Assembly: GCA_015490755.1 (NCBI GenBank)
Contig: WFXF01000088.1
Coordinates: 1 to 41,491 of the forward strand
From: Gammaproteobacteria bacterium
GTDB taxonomy: Bacteria; Pseudomonadota; Gammaproteobacteria; JAADGQ01
Reading direction: 5' to 3'
Length of the DNA: 41,491 nucleotides
Position numbers and translations under genes: made by a program. The notes under the pieces were generated by a model that was not told the DNA's origin, did no database searches, and saw only the letters and a list, made by a program, of their open reading frames with translations. Below are positions 8,287 to 16,516 of this stretch, in pieces; position 1 is the first letter of the stretch, and each line of letters begins with the position of its first letter.

Positions 8287-9414
8287 TTGAATAAAAAGCC
8301 ACTAAAAATTCTTGCTGATGAAAATATGCCGCAGGTTTGTGAAATATTTTCAGAATTTGGTGAGGTGGTTTTACGTTCTGGGCGAGAAATTTCAGCACAG
8401 GATTTAGTGGATGTTGATGTCTTGCTTGTACGTTCCATAACTCAGGTGAACCAGGCATTAATTGCAGGTTCTGCTGTGAAATTTGTCGGCACTGCAACCA
8501 TCGGAACGGATCATGTCGATCAACCCATGCTGCAAAAAAAAGGAGTCGGTTTTTCCAATGCACCAGGTTGCAATGCTGATGCTGTAGTGGAATACGTTTT
8601 AAGTGCAATCTTTTTACTGGCAGAGCAGCAAGGGTTTGATCCGGCAGAGCGAACGTATGGCATTGTTGGAGTGGGTAATGTGGGAGGAAGATTGCAGCGT
8701 CGATTGCAAGCGCTGGGTTTTAATGTTCTTCTGAATGATCCACCTCGTGCATTGAATGAAGCGGGCTTTGTAGAGCTGGATGAATTGGTGGAGAAAGCTG
8801 ATTTTATCTGCTTGCATACACCCTTGACTCGATATGAACCATTCCCGACTCATCACTTGTTTAACTCTTCTTTATTACAAAAATTAAAAGCCAATACTGT
8901 TTTATTGAATGCGGGACGTGGGCCAGTTATTGATAATGAGGCTCTGCTTGATTTGGGCCAGAAAAGAGCAGATCTGACTTTTGTGCTGGATGTGTGGGAG
9001 TTTGAACCTGTCGTCAATCCAGAGCTTGCTGCACGTTGCGCATTGGTTTCACCACATATTGCTGGTTACAGCCTGGATGGAAAAATTCGCGGCACCTATA
9101 TGCTTTATCAGGCCCTGGCCGAATACTTGAAGTATCCTGTTACGAAGAGACTGGAAGACTTTTTGCCAGTAGCAGAGCTTTCTGAAATTAAACAAGATGA
9201 GCTGTCTGTTTTAGATATTATGCGTCTGGTTTACGACCCTCGTCGTGATGATCGGGATTTGAGGGAGATAGTAACTTTTCCACTTGAAGAGCAAAAACTG
9301 GCATTTGATCAGTTGCGAAAAAACTACCCGGTTCGTAGAGAGTTTGCTTCTCTGGCGGTGCGTGCGAGCAGCGACAGTGAGATCGTATCTGCGCTTGGTT
9401 TTCAAATAGAATAA
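8287..9414 (+). CDS. pdxB: Erythronate-4-phosphate dehydrogenase
   Basis: A 375-residue D-2-hydroxyacid dehydrogenase with the PdxB start KILADENMPQVCEIF. The NAD Rossmann loop is GIVGVGNVGG. The catalytic set is Arg in NAGRGPVIDN, Glu in DVWEFEP and His in SPHIAGYSLDGK, and PdxB-specific NAPGCNADAVVEYV is present. The C-terminal PdxB dimerisation segment is complete. The enzyme oxidises 4-phosphoerythronate in DXP-dependent vitamin B6 synthesis. The start is a TTG at 8287, because no ATG/GTG lies nearer the conserved N-terminus; the ribosome site is weak. The 3' end overlaps the convergent cyclase gene by 13 bp. Confidence 0.95.
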   Translation: MNKKPLKILADENMPQVCEIFSEFGEVVLRSGREISAQDLVDVDVLLVRSITQVNQALIAGSAVKFVGTATIGTDHVDQPMLQKKGVGFSNAPGCNADAVVEYVLSAIFLLAEQQGFDPAERTYGIVGVGNVGGRLQRRLQALGFNVLLNDPPRALNEAGFVELDELVEKADFICLHTPLTRYEPFPTHHLFNSSLLQKLKANTVLLNAGRGPVIDNEALLDLGQKRADLTFVLDVWEFEPVVNPELAARCALVSPHIAGYSLDGKIRGTYMLYQALAEYLKYPVTKRLEDFLPVAELSEIKQDELSVLDIMRLVYDPRRDDRDLREIVTFPLEEQKLAFDQLRKNYPVRREFASLAVRASSDSEIVSALGFQIE

Positions 9415-10910
9415 ATATGTACAGCCTGTTCCCGGCCTTTTATTTTTATTTCGCCATGGTCTGATAATTTATTACGCATTGATTGAGGCAGGTAACTATA
9501 GACTTCATCACTGATAAGGATATCAGTATCAAGCTCTTTGTTGAGTGTTTCCAAACGTGCAGCTACATTTACCGTATCACCAATCACCGAATATTTCATG
9601 CGGCTGGGACTACCGAGGTTACCGGCAACAACCAGACCAGAATGAATGCCGGTGCGGCAGGTTATCTGCTCGATACCGCAGCGTTTCCAGTAATCTGCCA
9701 TATCCAGTGTTTTCCACATTTCATTAAGCTCTTTAAGCTTTTTACGCATTTCAACAGCACATAAAAGTGCTTGTTCCGAGTGATCAGCAACATTATTCGG
9801 AGCGTTGAAGACGGCAAGAATCGCATCACCGATAAATTCAATGACGCAACCGTGATGCTTGTCTATGGTGGCACTCATCACTTCAAGGTATTGATTTAGC
9901 ATTTTTACGATTTGTATGGGTGGCATCTGCTCACTGAATGTTGTGTAGTCGCGTATATCACAAAACAGAATGGTCACAATGCGTTCTTCACCTACAAGTG
10001 AAAGGTTGCTTCCATTTGCAAGCAGTGCTTTAGCGACACTTTCGCTCACATAACGTCCAAAGGTCGCGCGTAAAAATTCTCGGTCTTTGAGTCCTTTTGC
10101 CATCTCATCAAAATAGTCACTCATTAGACCAAACTCATCATTGCGAACCATGCCGATACTGCTATTTAGCTCGCCTTTGGTAATAGCATCGGTTGCCTTG
10201 ATAATGCGTGTTAAAGGGGTGTGAAGGCTTTTGGCGATAATCAGTGAAATAATGGCGATGAGTAATGCCGCTACACCAAAAATAGATAATATGACGTTTA
10301 AAATATTTCTCTTCATGAGTTCCAGTTGGGTCGCTTTTACATCAATCCCGACCAGTGCAATGCTAAGCCCTTCTTTGTTAAAAATGGGTGCGTAACCTGA
10401 AAGCGTTGTACCGAACTCATCGGTATAAGGAACGTCTTCAACGGAAGGCGTTTTGAACCCTTTTAAAAGGATGGGTACATCACTGGCATCATATAGTTCA
10501 CCTGGCTGCCCCGTTTTTCCTCCTTTGACATAATCAATCAAAAAACGAAGGTTCGTCGGTTCAGCAGTGGGGCGTAAAATATAGATGGTTTCAATATCGG
10601 GGTCACGGTTGGCCGTTTTTTGAAAGCGTAATTTCAGCTTTTCATGCAGTGGTGTAATCTCATCTGAAGTTAGTGGAATTTTATTTATTGCATCGGCATC
10701 AATTGAATCGGCCAGATTTGTGGCTAGCATCAGAAGCCTTTTTTGTAAATGTTCCAGCTCTGATTGCATGCTGATTTTATAGAAAAACAGAGCTGTCACT
10801 GCCAGGCAGATAAAAACTGCTCCACCATACAGCACTGTAAGGCGAATATGAAAGCGTTGCCAGATTTTGAGTTGATCTAGAGGGCTACTTTCCTTGTGAT
10901 TACTTTTCAT
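9402..10910 (-). CDS. Membrane-bound class III adenylate/guanylate cyclase with periplasmic sensor and HAMP
   Basis: The protein has 502 residues: a membrane helix at about 26-44, an extracytoplasmic Cache-like sensor (about 45-200), a second helix at about 203-226, a HAMP segment (about 227-280), then a cyclase homology domain (about 305-500). The metal-binding aspartates are Asp318 in FCDIRDYTTFSE and Asp362 in EFIGDAILAVFNAP. The nucleotide loop reads YSVIGDTVNVAARLE. The residue that is Lys in canonical adenylate cyclases is Glu359 here, and the Asp/Cys position is Ser441, so ATP versus GTP preference is open. No cyclic-nucleotide receptor lies nearby. Pil-Chp systems often work with cAMP, making the neighbourhood suggestive. 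Confidence 0.85.
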   Translation of the reverse strand: MKSNHKESSPLDQLKIWQRFHIRLTVLYGGAVFICLAVTALFFYKISMQSELEHLQKRLLMLATNLADSIDADAINKIPLTSDEITPLHEKLKLRFQKTANRDPDIETIYILRPTAEPTNLRFLIDYVKGGKTGQPGELYDASDVPILLKGFKTPSVEDVPYTDEFGTTLSGYAPIFNKEGLSIALVGIDVKATQLELMKRNILNVILSIFGVAALLIAIISLIIAKSLHTPLTRIIKATDAITKGELNSSIGMVRNDEFGLMSDYFDEMAKGLKDREFLRATFGRYVSESVAKALLANGSNLSLVGEERIVTILFCDIRDYTTFSEQMPPIQIVKMLNQYLEVMSATIDKHHGCVIEFIGDAILAVFNAPNNVADHSEQALLCAVEMRKKLKELNEMWKTLDMADYWKRCGIEQITCRTGIHSGLVVAGNLGSPSRMKYSVIGDTVNVAARLETLNKELDTDILISDEVYSYLPQSMRNKLSDHGEIKIKGREQAVHIYSI

Positions 10911-11107
10911 TTAGAGGGCTGCTATTAATACCTAAACCATACAAAATTTATGTGATATTAACGTAGTTATGTAATGGAAGGTAGTTTTATTGTTCGTTAC
11001 TGGTTTGAATAGGTTAATGACTATCTGTTTTTGAGGAAGTATGAACTACTACAGGAGCGTGGGAACGAGAAAGGGGGAGGCGATTTATGTGGGTGTCTAT
11101 TTGTATA

Positions 11108-11136
11108 TTGATGTCAGTGCTGGCAGGTGCTATCAT
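11108..11136 (+). promoter_or_regulatory. Sigma-70 promoter of the toxin-antitoxin pair
   Basis: TTGATG (11108-11113), a 17-bp spacer and TATCAT (11131-11136) make a good promoter. Its transcription start would be near 11143, about 26 bp before the antitoxin TTG start. Upstream, 10911-11107 holds no supported gene. AGGAGCGTGGGAACGAG (11053-11069) there resembles the core of the palindromic element near 17.86 kb and may be an element remnant. Confidence 0.6.
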
Positions 11137-11168
11137 TTTTAGTTGTTAGATTAATTAGAGAGAAAATC

Positions 11169-11405
11169 TTGGCAAGTATCAGTGTAAGAAAGCTTGATGA
11201 TGAAACGGTGGCGCTTTTGCGAGTTTGTGCTGAACGTCATGGTGTCTCAATGGAGGAAGAGGTTAGGCAAATACTTAAGCGTGCAGTAGCGGCTCCGGAG
11301 CGAATGGGGGATTTCGCCGTACGTCTTTTCAGCCCCGCTTATGGTGGAGATGAACTGGTGCTGCCGGAGCGTGAAGTATCTGATCCTGTGGAGTTTTCTG
11401 AGTGA
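11169..11405 (+). CDS. FitA-type ribbon-helix-helix antitoxin
   Basis: From a TTG start the product is 78 residues, the size of FitA of Neisseria. The N-terminus ASISVRKLDDETVALLRVCAERHGVSMEEEVRQIL fits the FitA ribbon-helix-helix pattern: a DNA-binding strand followed by two helices. The C-terminal tail, with acidic patches, should bind the toxin. GAGAGA at 11158-11163 lies 5 bp upstream of the TTG. The frame is open further upstream to 11127, but that part lies on the promoter -10 box, so the shorter form is preferred. The stop overlaps the toxin start by 4 bp, and the pair probably represses its own promoter. Confidence 0.85.
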   Translation: MASISVRKLDDETVALLRVCAERHGVSMEEEVRQILKRAVAAPERMGDFAVRLFSPAYGGDELVLPEREVSDPVEFSE

Positions 11406-11830
11406 TTATTTTAGATACAAACATAATCTCGGAATTTATGACGTCACAGCCCAAAAAATCGGTGCTTGAGTGGCTGAATGCTCAAGATTCAATGGCGCTG
11501 TATTTAACTACGATCTCCATAGCCGAAATTGGGTTTGGGCTTCGAATTATGTCAAACGGTAAAAAGCGTCGATTACTTGATGATCGATTTAGACAGTTTG
11601 CTGCAACTGCTTTTAAGTCTCGCATTTTGAGTTTTGATGAAGCAGCAGCTCGTGTCTATGGTGATATTAAAGGGTACCGAAAAGAGATTGGCCGACCTTT
11701 ATCTGATTTGGATGGTCAAATTGCGGCCATTGCGCGAGCTAAAGAGTTTATAGTTGCAACAAGGAACATTAAAGATTTCGAGGAGTGCGGGGTCAAGCTA
11801 ATCAACCCATTTGTTTTTGGCTCACAATAA
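11402..11830 (+). CDS. FitB/VapC-type PIN-domain toxin
   Basis: A 142-residue PIN-domain ribonuclease. Acidic metal-site residues are Asp5 (ILDTNIISE), Glu42 (SIAEIGFGL) and Asp104 (SDLDGQIAAIA), with ATRNIKDFEECGV (119-131) forming the last active-site segment. These match FitB spacing. PIN toxins cleave RNA (often tRNA) when released from the antitoxin. It starts at GTG in a GTGA overlap with the antitoxin stop. All catalytic residues are present, so it looks active. A MITE-like insertion lies 31 bp downstream. Confidence 0.9.
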   Translation: MIILDTNIISEFMTSQPKKSVLEWLNAQDSMALYLTTISIAEIGFGLRIMSNGKKRRLLDDRFRQFAATAFKSRILSFDEAAARVYGDIKGYRKEIGRPLSDLDGQIAAIARAKEFIVATRNIKDFEECGVKLINPFVFGSQ

Positions 11831-11869
11831 TAATTATTTATTAATCACCGCTGCTCACTAAATTGTTTT

Positions 11870-12104
11870 GGCTCTATGTGATTTATAGTGGGTGGTAACG
11901 TAGGTCGGGTTAGCTCAGCGTAACCCGACATGATGGAAAGGAAGTTCGTGGTGTTAGCGGCGGATGTGGGTAGTGAATGAGTTGTGGCTTGCTGGATTGT
12001 TGTCATGTTTCTCGTCAATTACTTTGTCGGGTTACGCTGCGCTAATCCGACCTACACTACGACTGCAGATTATGACACCTACCCACTATAAATCACATAG
12101 AGCC
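11870..12104. mobile_element. MITE-like element, 235 bp, ISL3-like ends, 8-bp target duplication
   Basis: Perfect 24-bp inverted ends lie at 11870-11893 and 12081-12104; each outer end reads GGCTCTATGTGATTTATAG. The 8-bp direct repeat ATTGTTTT flanks both ends (11862-11869 and 12105-12112). GGCTCT ends and 8-bp duplications are typical of ISL3-family transposons, so this is probably a non-autonomous derivative of one. Inside, each arm carries a REP-like palindrome around GTCGGGTTA...TAACCCGAC (about 11905-11929, and a variant near 12026-12051). No transposase is encoded. It lies between the toxin gene and a small minus-strand ORF whose 3' end runs into it. Confidence 0.82.
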
Positions 12105-12279
12105 ATTGTTTTTCTCCTTCTTGCTGATGAATCTCCACCCATTCTTCGACAATGCCATAAAGTTGTTTATAAACCTTGGCTTCACTTTTCCATGACAGCA
12201 GGGGCCTATAAATCATGGGGACGAGACCACGTAGCATCGATCCTCCTCTGACCATTCTACATTGGTCTGTAATTTTCAT
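12079..12279 (-). CDS. Small protein of unknown function with MITE-derived C-terminus
   Basis: A 66-residue basic ORF of unrecognised family. It starts at ATG 12279, preceded by AGAGG with good spacing. It follows the YcgN-like gene by 55 bp on the same strand, so it may be the last gene of the pepN-sel1-ycgN set. Its last eight residues, WLYVIYSG, are encoded by the inverted end of the MITE. Removing the element and one copy of the 8-bp duplication gives FSEQR and a stop instead. It has basic and aromatic stretches (RGLVPMIYRPLLSWK) and no clear membrane helix. It may be real or chance; the ribosome site is the main support. Confidence 0.45.
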   Translation of the reverse strand: MKITDQCRMVRGGSMLRGLVPMIYRPLLSWKSEAKVYKQLYGIVEEWVEIHQQEGEKQWLYVIYSG

Positions 12280-12334
12280 TTTTTAACCTCTGCAACGTGT
12301 CAAATATGGGAGCTAACAGAATGGATTAGGCCGT

Positions 12335-12772
12335 TTACTCTTCAAAGTGGAGTATAAAAGACTCAATATCATCGGGGTGAATGTCTGCTTCAGAAACGGC
12401 TTTGCCTGCAACAGATATTCCAGCGCTATGAACAGAGGCTGAATTTTTTGAAACTAGAGGGTGCCATACAGGTAATTGCCTGTTTTCAAATAGTAATCGA
12501 TAAGTGCAGCTTTCAGGAAGCCATGGGTAGTCGGCTATGGTGTTTGCTGTTAACGTTAAACAGTCGGGAACATGCTGGGTGCGTGTTTCATACTGTTTGC
12601 AGTGGCACAGTTCGGTATCGAGCAGTTTACAGGCTACGCGGGTATAAAATACGTCGCCTGTTTCATCATCCTCCAGCTTGTGTAAACAGCACAAACCACA
12701 GCCATCACAGAGTGATTCCCACTCTTCAGTTGTAAGCTCTGTGAGTGCTTTGTTTTGCCAAAAATTTTTCAT
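12335..12772 (-). CDS. YcgN/UPF0260 family cysteine-cluster protein
   Basis: A 145-residue protein matching E. coli YcgN over its length: FWQNKALTELTTEEWESLCDGCGLCC, LHKLEDDETGDVFYT, VACKLLD, PDCLTLT and a final WLPESCTYRLL-WHPL block. The Cys pattern CDGCGLCC plus later cysteines is that of the zinc/iron-chelating CxxCxxCC family. The biochemical role is not established. It starts 17 bp after the Sel1 gene stop, so co-transcription with pepN and sel1 is likely. Confidence 0.9.
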   Translation of the reverse strand: MKNFWQNKALTELTTEEWESLCDGCGLCCLHKLEDDETGDVFYTRVACKLLDTELCHCKQYETRTQHVPDCLTLTANTIADYPWLPESCTYRLLFENRQLPVWHPLVSKNSASVHSAGISVAGKAVSEADIHPDDIESFILHFEE

Positions 12773-12789
12773 GCCTGTTTAGATATTGT

Positions 12790-13629
12790 TTAATGCAGTG
12801 GTTGCTCACCGTCCTGCACTTTATAGTGTTTCATCCACCACTCTTCGGCATTTTTTGTGGCTTCGTCAATCTCGGTTTGGTTGAGCAGTGCTGATAGTTT
12901 TATTCTTGGGTCGCCTTCTTGTAAACCTTGGTGTTCACTATCACTCCAGACAGCGGCGATGGTATACCACATATAGGCTGCTTTTAGATCTTTGGCCACT
13001 CCTTTGCCCTGTTCATAGAGCGCAGCCAATCTGTTTTGTGCTCCAATATGGTTATTCTGGGCGGCTTGTAAATACCAGTTTGCTGCTTTTTCATAATCTT
13101 GAGTCAGACCTGTACCTGTTTCGTAGAGGTGTGCTAAATTGGCCTGGGCGTACGTATCTTTTTGCTGAGCCGCTTTTTGTAGCCATTTTGCTGCTTCTAT
13201 TGGTTTAGCCTGAATTCCAACCCCTTCTTTATAGATATAGCCCAATTTGCTTTGTGCAATTGCATAGCCTGTCTGAGCCGCTTTTTTATACCACTCAATG
13301 CTCCTTTTCATATTTTTAGTCACCCCAATGCCTTGACTATACATATGGGCGAGGGCTGTTTGTGCCCGGGCATCACCTTGGTCGGCGGATACACTCAGCA
13401 GTTGCAAGGCACGTTTGGCATCGGCTTTAATGAAGTCACCAAACAGATATTGAATGCCAAGTTCGGTACGGGCGTGTTGATTGCCTGCCTTGGCTTGCTC
13501 CTCCAAAGTTTGCATCGCTTTTTGTCGATCCACTGTGACGGGGTCAGCGTCAGGTGTTGGTGGGGCTGCAAATGTATATTGTGCAGTGATCAATAATGTC
13601 GTCAGGATGAATATTCGTTTCAATTTCAT
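12790..13629 (-). CDS. Secreted Sel1-repeat (TPR-like) protein
   Basis: 279 residues with a signal peptide (MKLKRIFILTTLLITAQYTFA, cleaved near 21). At least five Sel1/TPR-like repeats of about 36 residues follow, each with the pattern A...G...A..W...AA..G...A...L...Y..G.GV (for example AHMYSQGIGV, GYIYKEGVGI, AHLYETGTGL, AALYEQGKGV). Such solenoids act as protein-interaction scaffolds in the periplasm; the partner is unknown. It lies 14 bp downstream of pepN and upstream of the YcgN-like gene on the same strand. Confidence 0.85.
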   Translation of the reverse strand: MKLKRIFILTTLLITAQYTFAAPPTPDADPVTVDRQKAMQTLEEQAKAGNQHARTELGIQYLFGDFIKADAKRALQLLSVSADQGDARAQTALAHMYSQGIGVTKNMKRSIEWYKKAAQTGYAIAQSKLGYIYKEGVGIQAKPIEAAKWLQKAAQQKDTYAQANLAHLYETGTGLTQDYEKAANWYLQAAQNNHIGAQNRLAALYEQGKGVAKDLKAAYMWYTIAAVWSDSEHQGLQEGDPRIKLSALLNQTEIDEATKNAEEWWMKHYKVQDGEQPLH

Positions 13630-13643
13630 GCGTATTCCTTCAA

Positions 13644-16286
13644 TTATATATTTAAGCTTTTGCTGGCAATTTCGTAAACATCTTTGGATAGATTATCCGT
13701 TTCAATCACTCTTTCTAATTGTATTTTCATCAAAGTTTGACGATTCTCATCGAATCGATGCCAGCGAGTCAATGGATTGAGTAAGCGGGCTGAAATTTGA
13801 GGGTTGATAGTATTCAGTTCAATGACTTTGTCGGCAAGAAATTGATAACCTTTGCCATCTGTGCGATGAAAGTGAATTGGATTGCTGTTACAAAACGCGC
13901 TGATGAGCGAGCGAACGCGATTAGGATTTTTTATATCAAATGTTGTGTGGGATGCCAAACGCAAAATATCGTTAAAAGTGTTTTTCAGGCTTGAAACAGC
14001 CTGGAGTGTAAACCATTTGTCCAGCACGAGTGCTTCGTTACGCCATTTTATAAAAAATGTATTTAATGCCACTTTTCGTTCGGGGCAGTCGCATTGGGTA
14101 AGTGCGCTGAGTGCCGCGATTGAATCTGTCATGTTTTTTGAGTGGGAAAATTGTTGATAACAGCGCTCGATGATTTTTTTATCGTTCAGTTGCATTAAAT
14201 AATCAAGAGCACAGTTTTTGATTTTTCGCTGGCCAATGGCTTGTGTATCATTGCGGTAAGGGCCATCGTCGCTATTGTTTTGATAAGTTGCAAGCAGTGC
14301 ATCTTTCAGACCATTGGCCAATGTCTGTTTTAAAAATTGACGACAGTGATGAATTGCATCTACATCAATGGTGGTCATCTGTTCGCCCAGATAGGTTTCT
14401 GATGGTAGTGTGATGATTTCAGTAATCAGTGCTTTATCAAGAGTATTGTCATTAATGATTTTGGCAGTGGCATCAATCAAGCCTTCAGGCAATGTGAGCG
14501 CCTGACTGCTGTTATATTGTTCAATCAACCTTAAAATCGTTTTGGTGAAAAGTTGTTGTCCAGCCTCCCAGCGATTGAATGTGTCTTGATCATGTGCCAG
14601 TAAAAAAACAAGATCTTCATCACTTAGGTTGCTGTTCAATTTAATGGGGGCAGAAAACCCTCTTAAAAGTGATGGTGTGGGGCGCTCTGGAATATTTATG
14701 AAGTGAAATTGACTTTCATAATCATGCAGCTCTAATAATCGAGTCGTTTGGGGTAATATTTCATTTTCACCCTTTAGTTGAAGCGGTAGATGATTGCCAT
14801 TTTTATCCAGTAAACCGATAGCAACGGGAATATGTAAAGGGGGTTTATTGCTTTGGCCTGGGGTATCAGGGCAAGATTGCTTAAAGTTTAATGTGAATTT
14901 TTGTGCATCGGCATCATAGTGGCTTGTCACATCAAGTTGTGGTGTACCGGAAATTTCATACCATTTTTTAAAGTGTTCCAGATCGATGCCACTGGCATCG
15001 GACATCGCTTTTACAAAATCTGTCGTCGTAACAGCCTGACCGTCATGACGTTCAAAATAGAGGTCGATTCCTTTACGGAAATTTTGCCAGCCCAGCAATG
15101 TGTGTATCATGCGAATTAATTCAGAGCCTTTTTCATAGATTGTCATCGTATAAAAATTGCTGATTTCTATGTATGAGTCAGGGCGTACGGGGTGTGCCAT
15201 CGGTCCAGCATCTTCGGTGAATTGCCATAAACGTAACATGCGTACATCATTGATACGCTTGACGGCACGAGAGCCCATGTCAGCAGAAAATTGTTGATCA
15301 CGAAAAACGGTCAGCCCTTCTTTAAGGCTGAGTTGAAACCAGTCACGACAGGTGACTCGATTACCTGTCCAGTTGTGAAAATATTCGTGTGCAATGACTG
15401 CTTCAATACGTTCATAATCGTTGTCAGTGGCGGTTTCGGGTTTGGCTAAAATACATTTGGTATTAAATATGTTGAGTCCTTTATTTTCCATTGCCCCCAT
15501 ATTAAAATGACCCACGGCGACAATCATGTAGATATCAAGATCATATTCAAGACCAAAAGTCTCTTCATCCCATGCCATTGAATTTTTTAATGATTGCATG
15601 GCATGGTCGCACTTGTCAGCATCGTGTGGTTCAACAAAAATATGCAGATCAATCACCCGGCCAGAGCCTGTGGTAAATTGATCTTCGATTTTGACCAAAT
15701 CACCCGCAACCATGGCAAATAGATAGCTTGGTTTTGGAAATGGGTCGTTCCATGTTGCCCAGTGACGGCCATTTTCTAATTCACCGTGGTCCGTTTTGTT
15801 GCCATTTGAGAGTAAGACCGGGTAGAGGTTTTTATCTGCAGTAATGGTTGTCGTGTAAATCGCCATGACATCGGGGCGATCCAGAAAATAGGTTATTTTA
15901 CGAAAACCTTCTGCTTCGCATTGAGTACAATACATGCCGTTTGATTTATATAAGCCTTCAAGAGATGTATTTTTTTGAGGCTCGATACAGGTTTCTATTT
16001 CGAGTGTAAACACCTCGGGCAACTGTGCAATAATCAGCTGTTTATTGTCTATATGGTATTGGTTTGATTCTAGAGTCTGGCCATTGAGTGAGATGCAACA
16101 TAACTCCATTTCCTGGCCAAGGAGTTGTAATGGTCGTTGGTGTTCGCCGTTGCGTTTTAGAGTGAGTCTGGATTTAACTTTTGTAAACTTTTCTTCGAGA
16201 TCAAAATGAAGGTGGACGGAATTAATTAGGTAGTCAGGTTGTCTATAATCCTTAAGGTAAGTTGTTTGGGGCTGTATGTTGGTCAT
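13644..16286 (-). CDS. pepN: Aminopeptidase N
   Basis: An 880-residue M1 metallopeptidase, the size of E. coli PepN (870). The exopeptidase motif GAMEN is at 264-268. The zinc site is HEYFHNWTGNRVTCRDWFQLSLKEG, with His300, Glu301, His304 and Glu323. The N-terminal beta domain (QTTYLKDYRQPDYLINSV) and the helical C-terminal domain are complete. PepN removes N-terminal residues from peptides in late cytosolic proteolysis. The ATG is preceded by AAGGA with 7-bp spacing. It is the first gene of the minus-strand set with sel1 and ycgN, divergent from the M23 peptidase across 230 bp in which no feature stands out. Confidence 0.97.
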   Translation of the reverse strand: MTNIQPQTTYLKDYRQPDYLINSVHLHFDLEEKFTKVKSRLTLKRNGEHQRPLQLLGQEMELCCISLNGQTLESNQYHIDNKQLIIAQLPEVFTLEIETCIEPQKNTSLEGLYKSNGMYCTQCEAEGFRKITYFLDRPDVMAIYTTTITADKNLYPVLLSNGNKTDHGELENGRHWATWNDPFPKPSYLFAMVAGDLVKIEDQFTTGSGRVIDLHIFVEPHDADKCDHAMQSLKNSMAWDEETFGLEYDLDIYMIVAVGHFNMGAMENKGLNIFNTKCILAKPETATDNDYERIEAVIAHEYFHNWTGNRVTCRDWFQLSLKEGLTVFRDQQFSADMGSRAVKRINDVRMLRLWQFTEDAGPMAHPVRPDSYIEISNFYTMTIYEKGSELIRMIHTLLGWQNFRKGIDLYFERHDGQAVTTTDFVKAMSDASGIDLEHFKKWYEISGTPQLDVTSHYDADAQKFTLNFKQSCPDTPGQSNKPPLHIPVAIGLLDKNGNHLPLQLKGENEILPQTTRLLELHDYESQFHFINIPERPTPSLLRGFSAPIKLNSNLSDEDLVFLLAHDQDTFNRWEAGQQLFTKTILRLIEQYNSSQALTLPEGLIDATAKIINDNTLDKALITEIITLPSETYLGEQMTTIDVDAIHHCRQFLKQTLANGLKDALLATYQNNSDDGPYRNDTQAIGQRKIKNCALDYLMQLNDKKIIERCYQQFSHSKNMTDSIAALSALTQCDCPERKVALNTFFIKWRNEALVLDKWFTLQAVSSLKNTFNDILRLASHTTFDIKNPNRVRSLISAFCNSNPIHFHRTDGKGYQFLADKVIELNTINPQISARLLNPLTRWHRFDENRQTLMKIQLERVIETDNLSKDVYEIASKSLNI

Positions 16287-16516
16287 TTTTAGTCCTTGAT
16301 GGGCATTAATTTTTGCTTACTGTATCAGTTTTAATCTGCAATGGCCGAAATATTCTTGATGATAATAGATATGCTTTATATGAAAATATCCATGATTTTT
16401 GTCCAGTTTTAGAGTAGTATTCATTTTAAAGAGGGACTCTGCGGGGTGTTTGGTAGTGGTCAGCGAATATTAGTGTGAGCTGGTCAAACAATTGAGTTCA
16501 AATATGATATAGGTAT

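Noticed and set aside
8195-8608. 137-residue minus-strand frame opposite pdxB
   Set aside because: It is antisense to the well-supported PdxB N-terminus, has low-complexity His/Gln-rich composition and no ribosome site.
11127-11168. Longer N-terminus for the FitA-type antitoxin
   Set aside because: It overlaps the promoter -10 box and adds residues absent from the FitA family.
11964-12251. 95-residue plus-strand frame across the MITE
   Set aside because: It runs through the element and its inverted end, has no recognisable domain, and is antisense to the small ORF with a better ribosome site.
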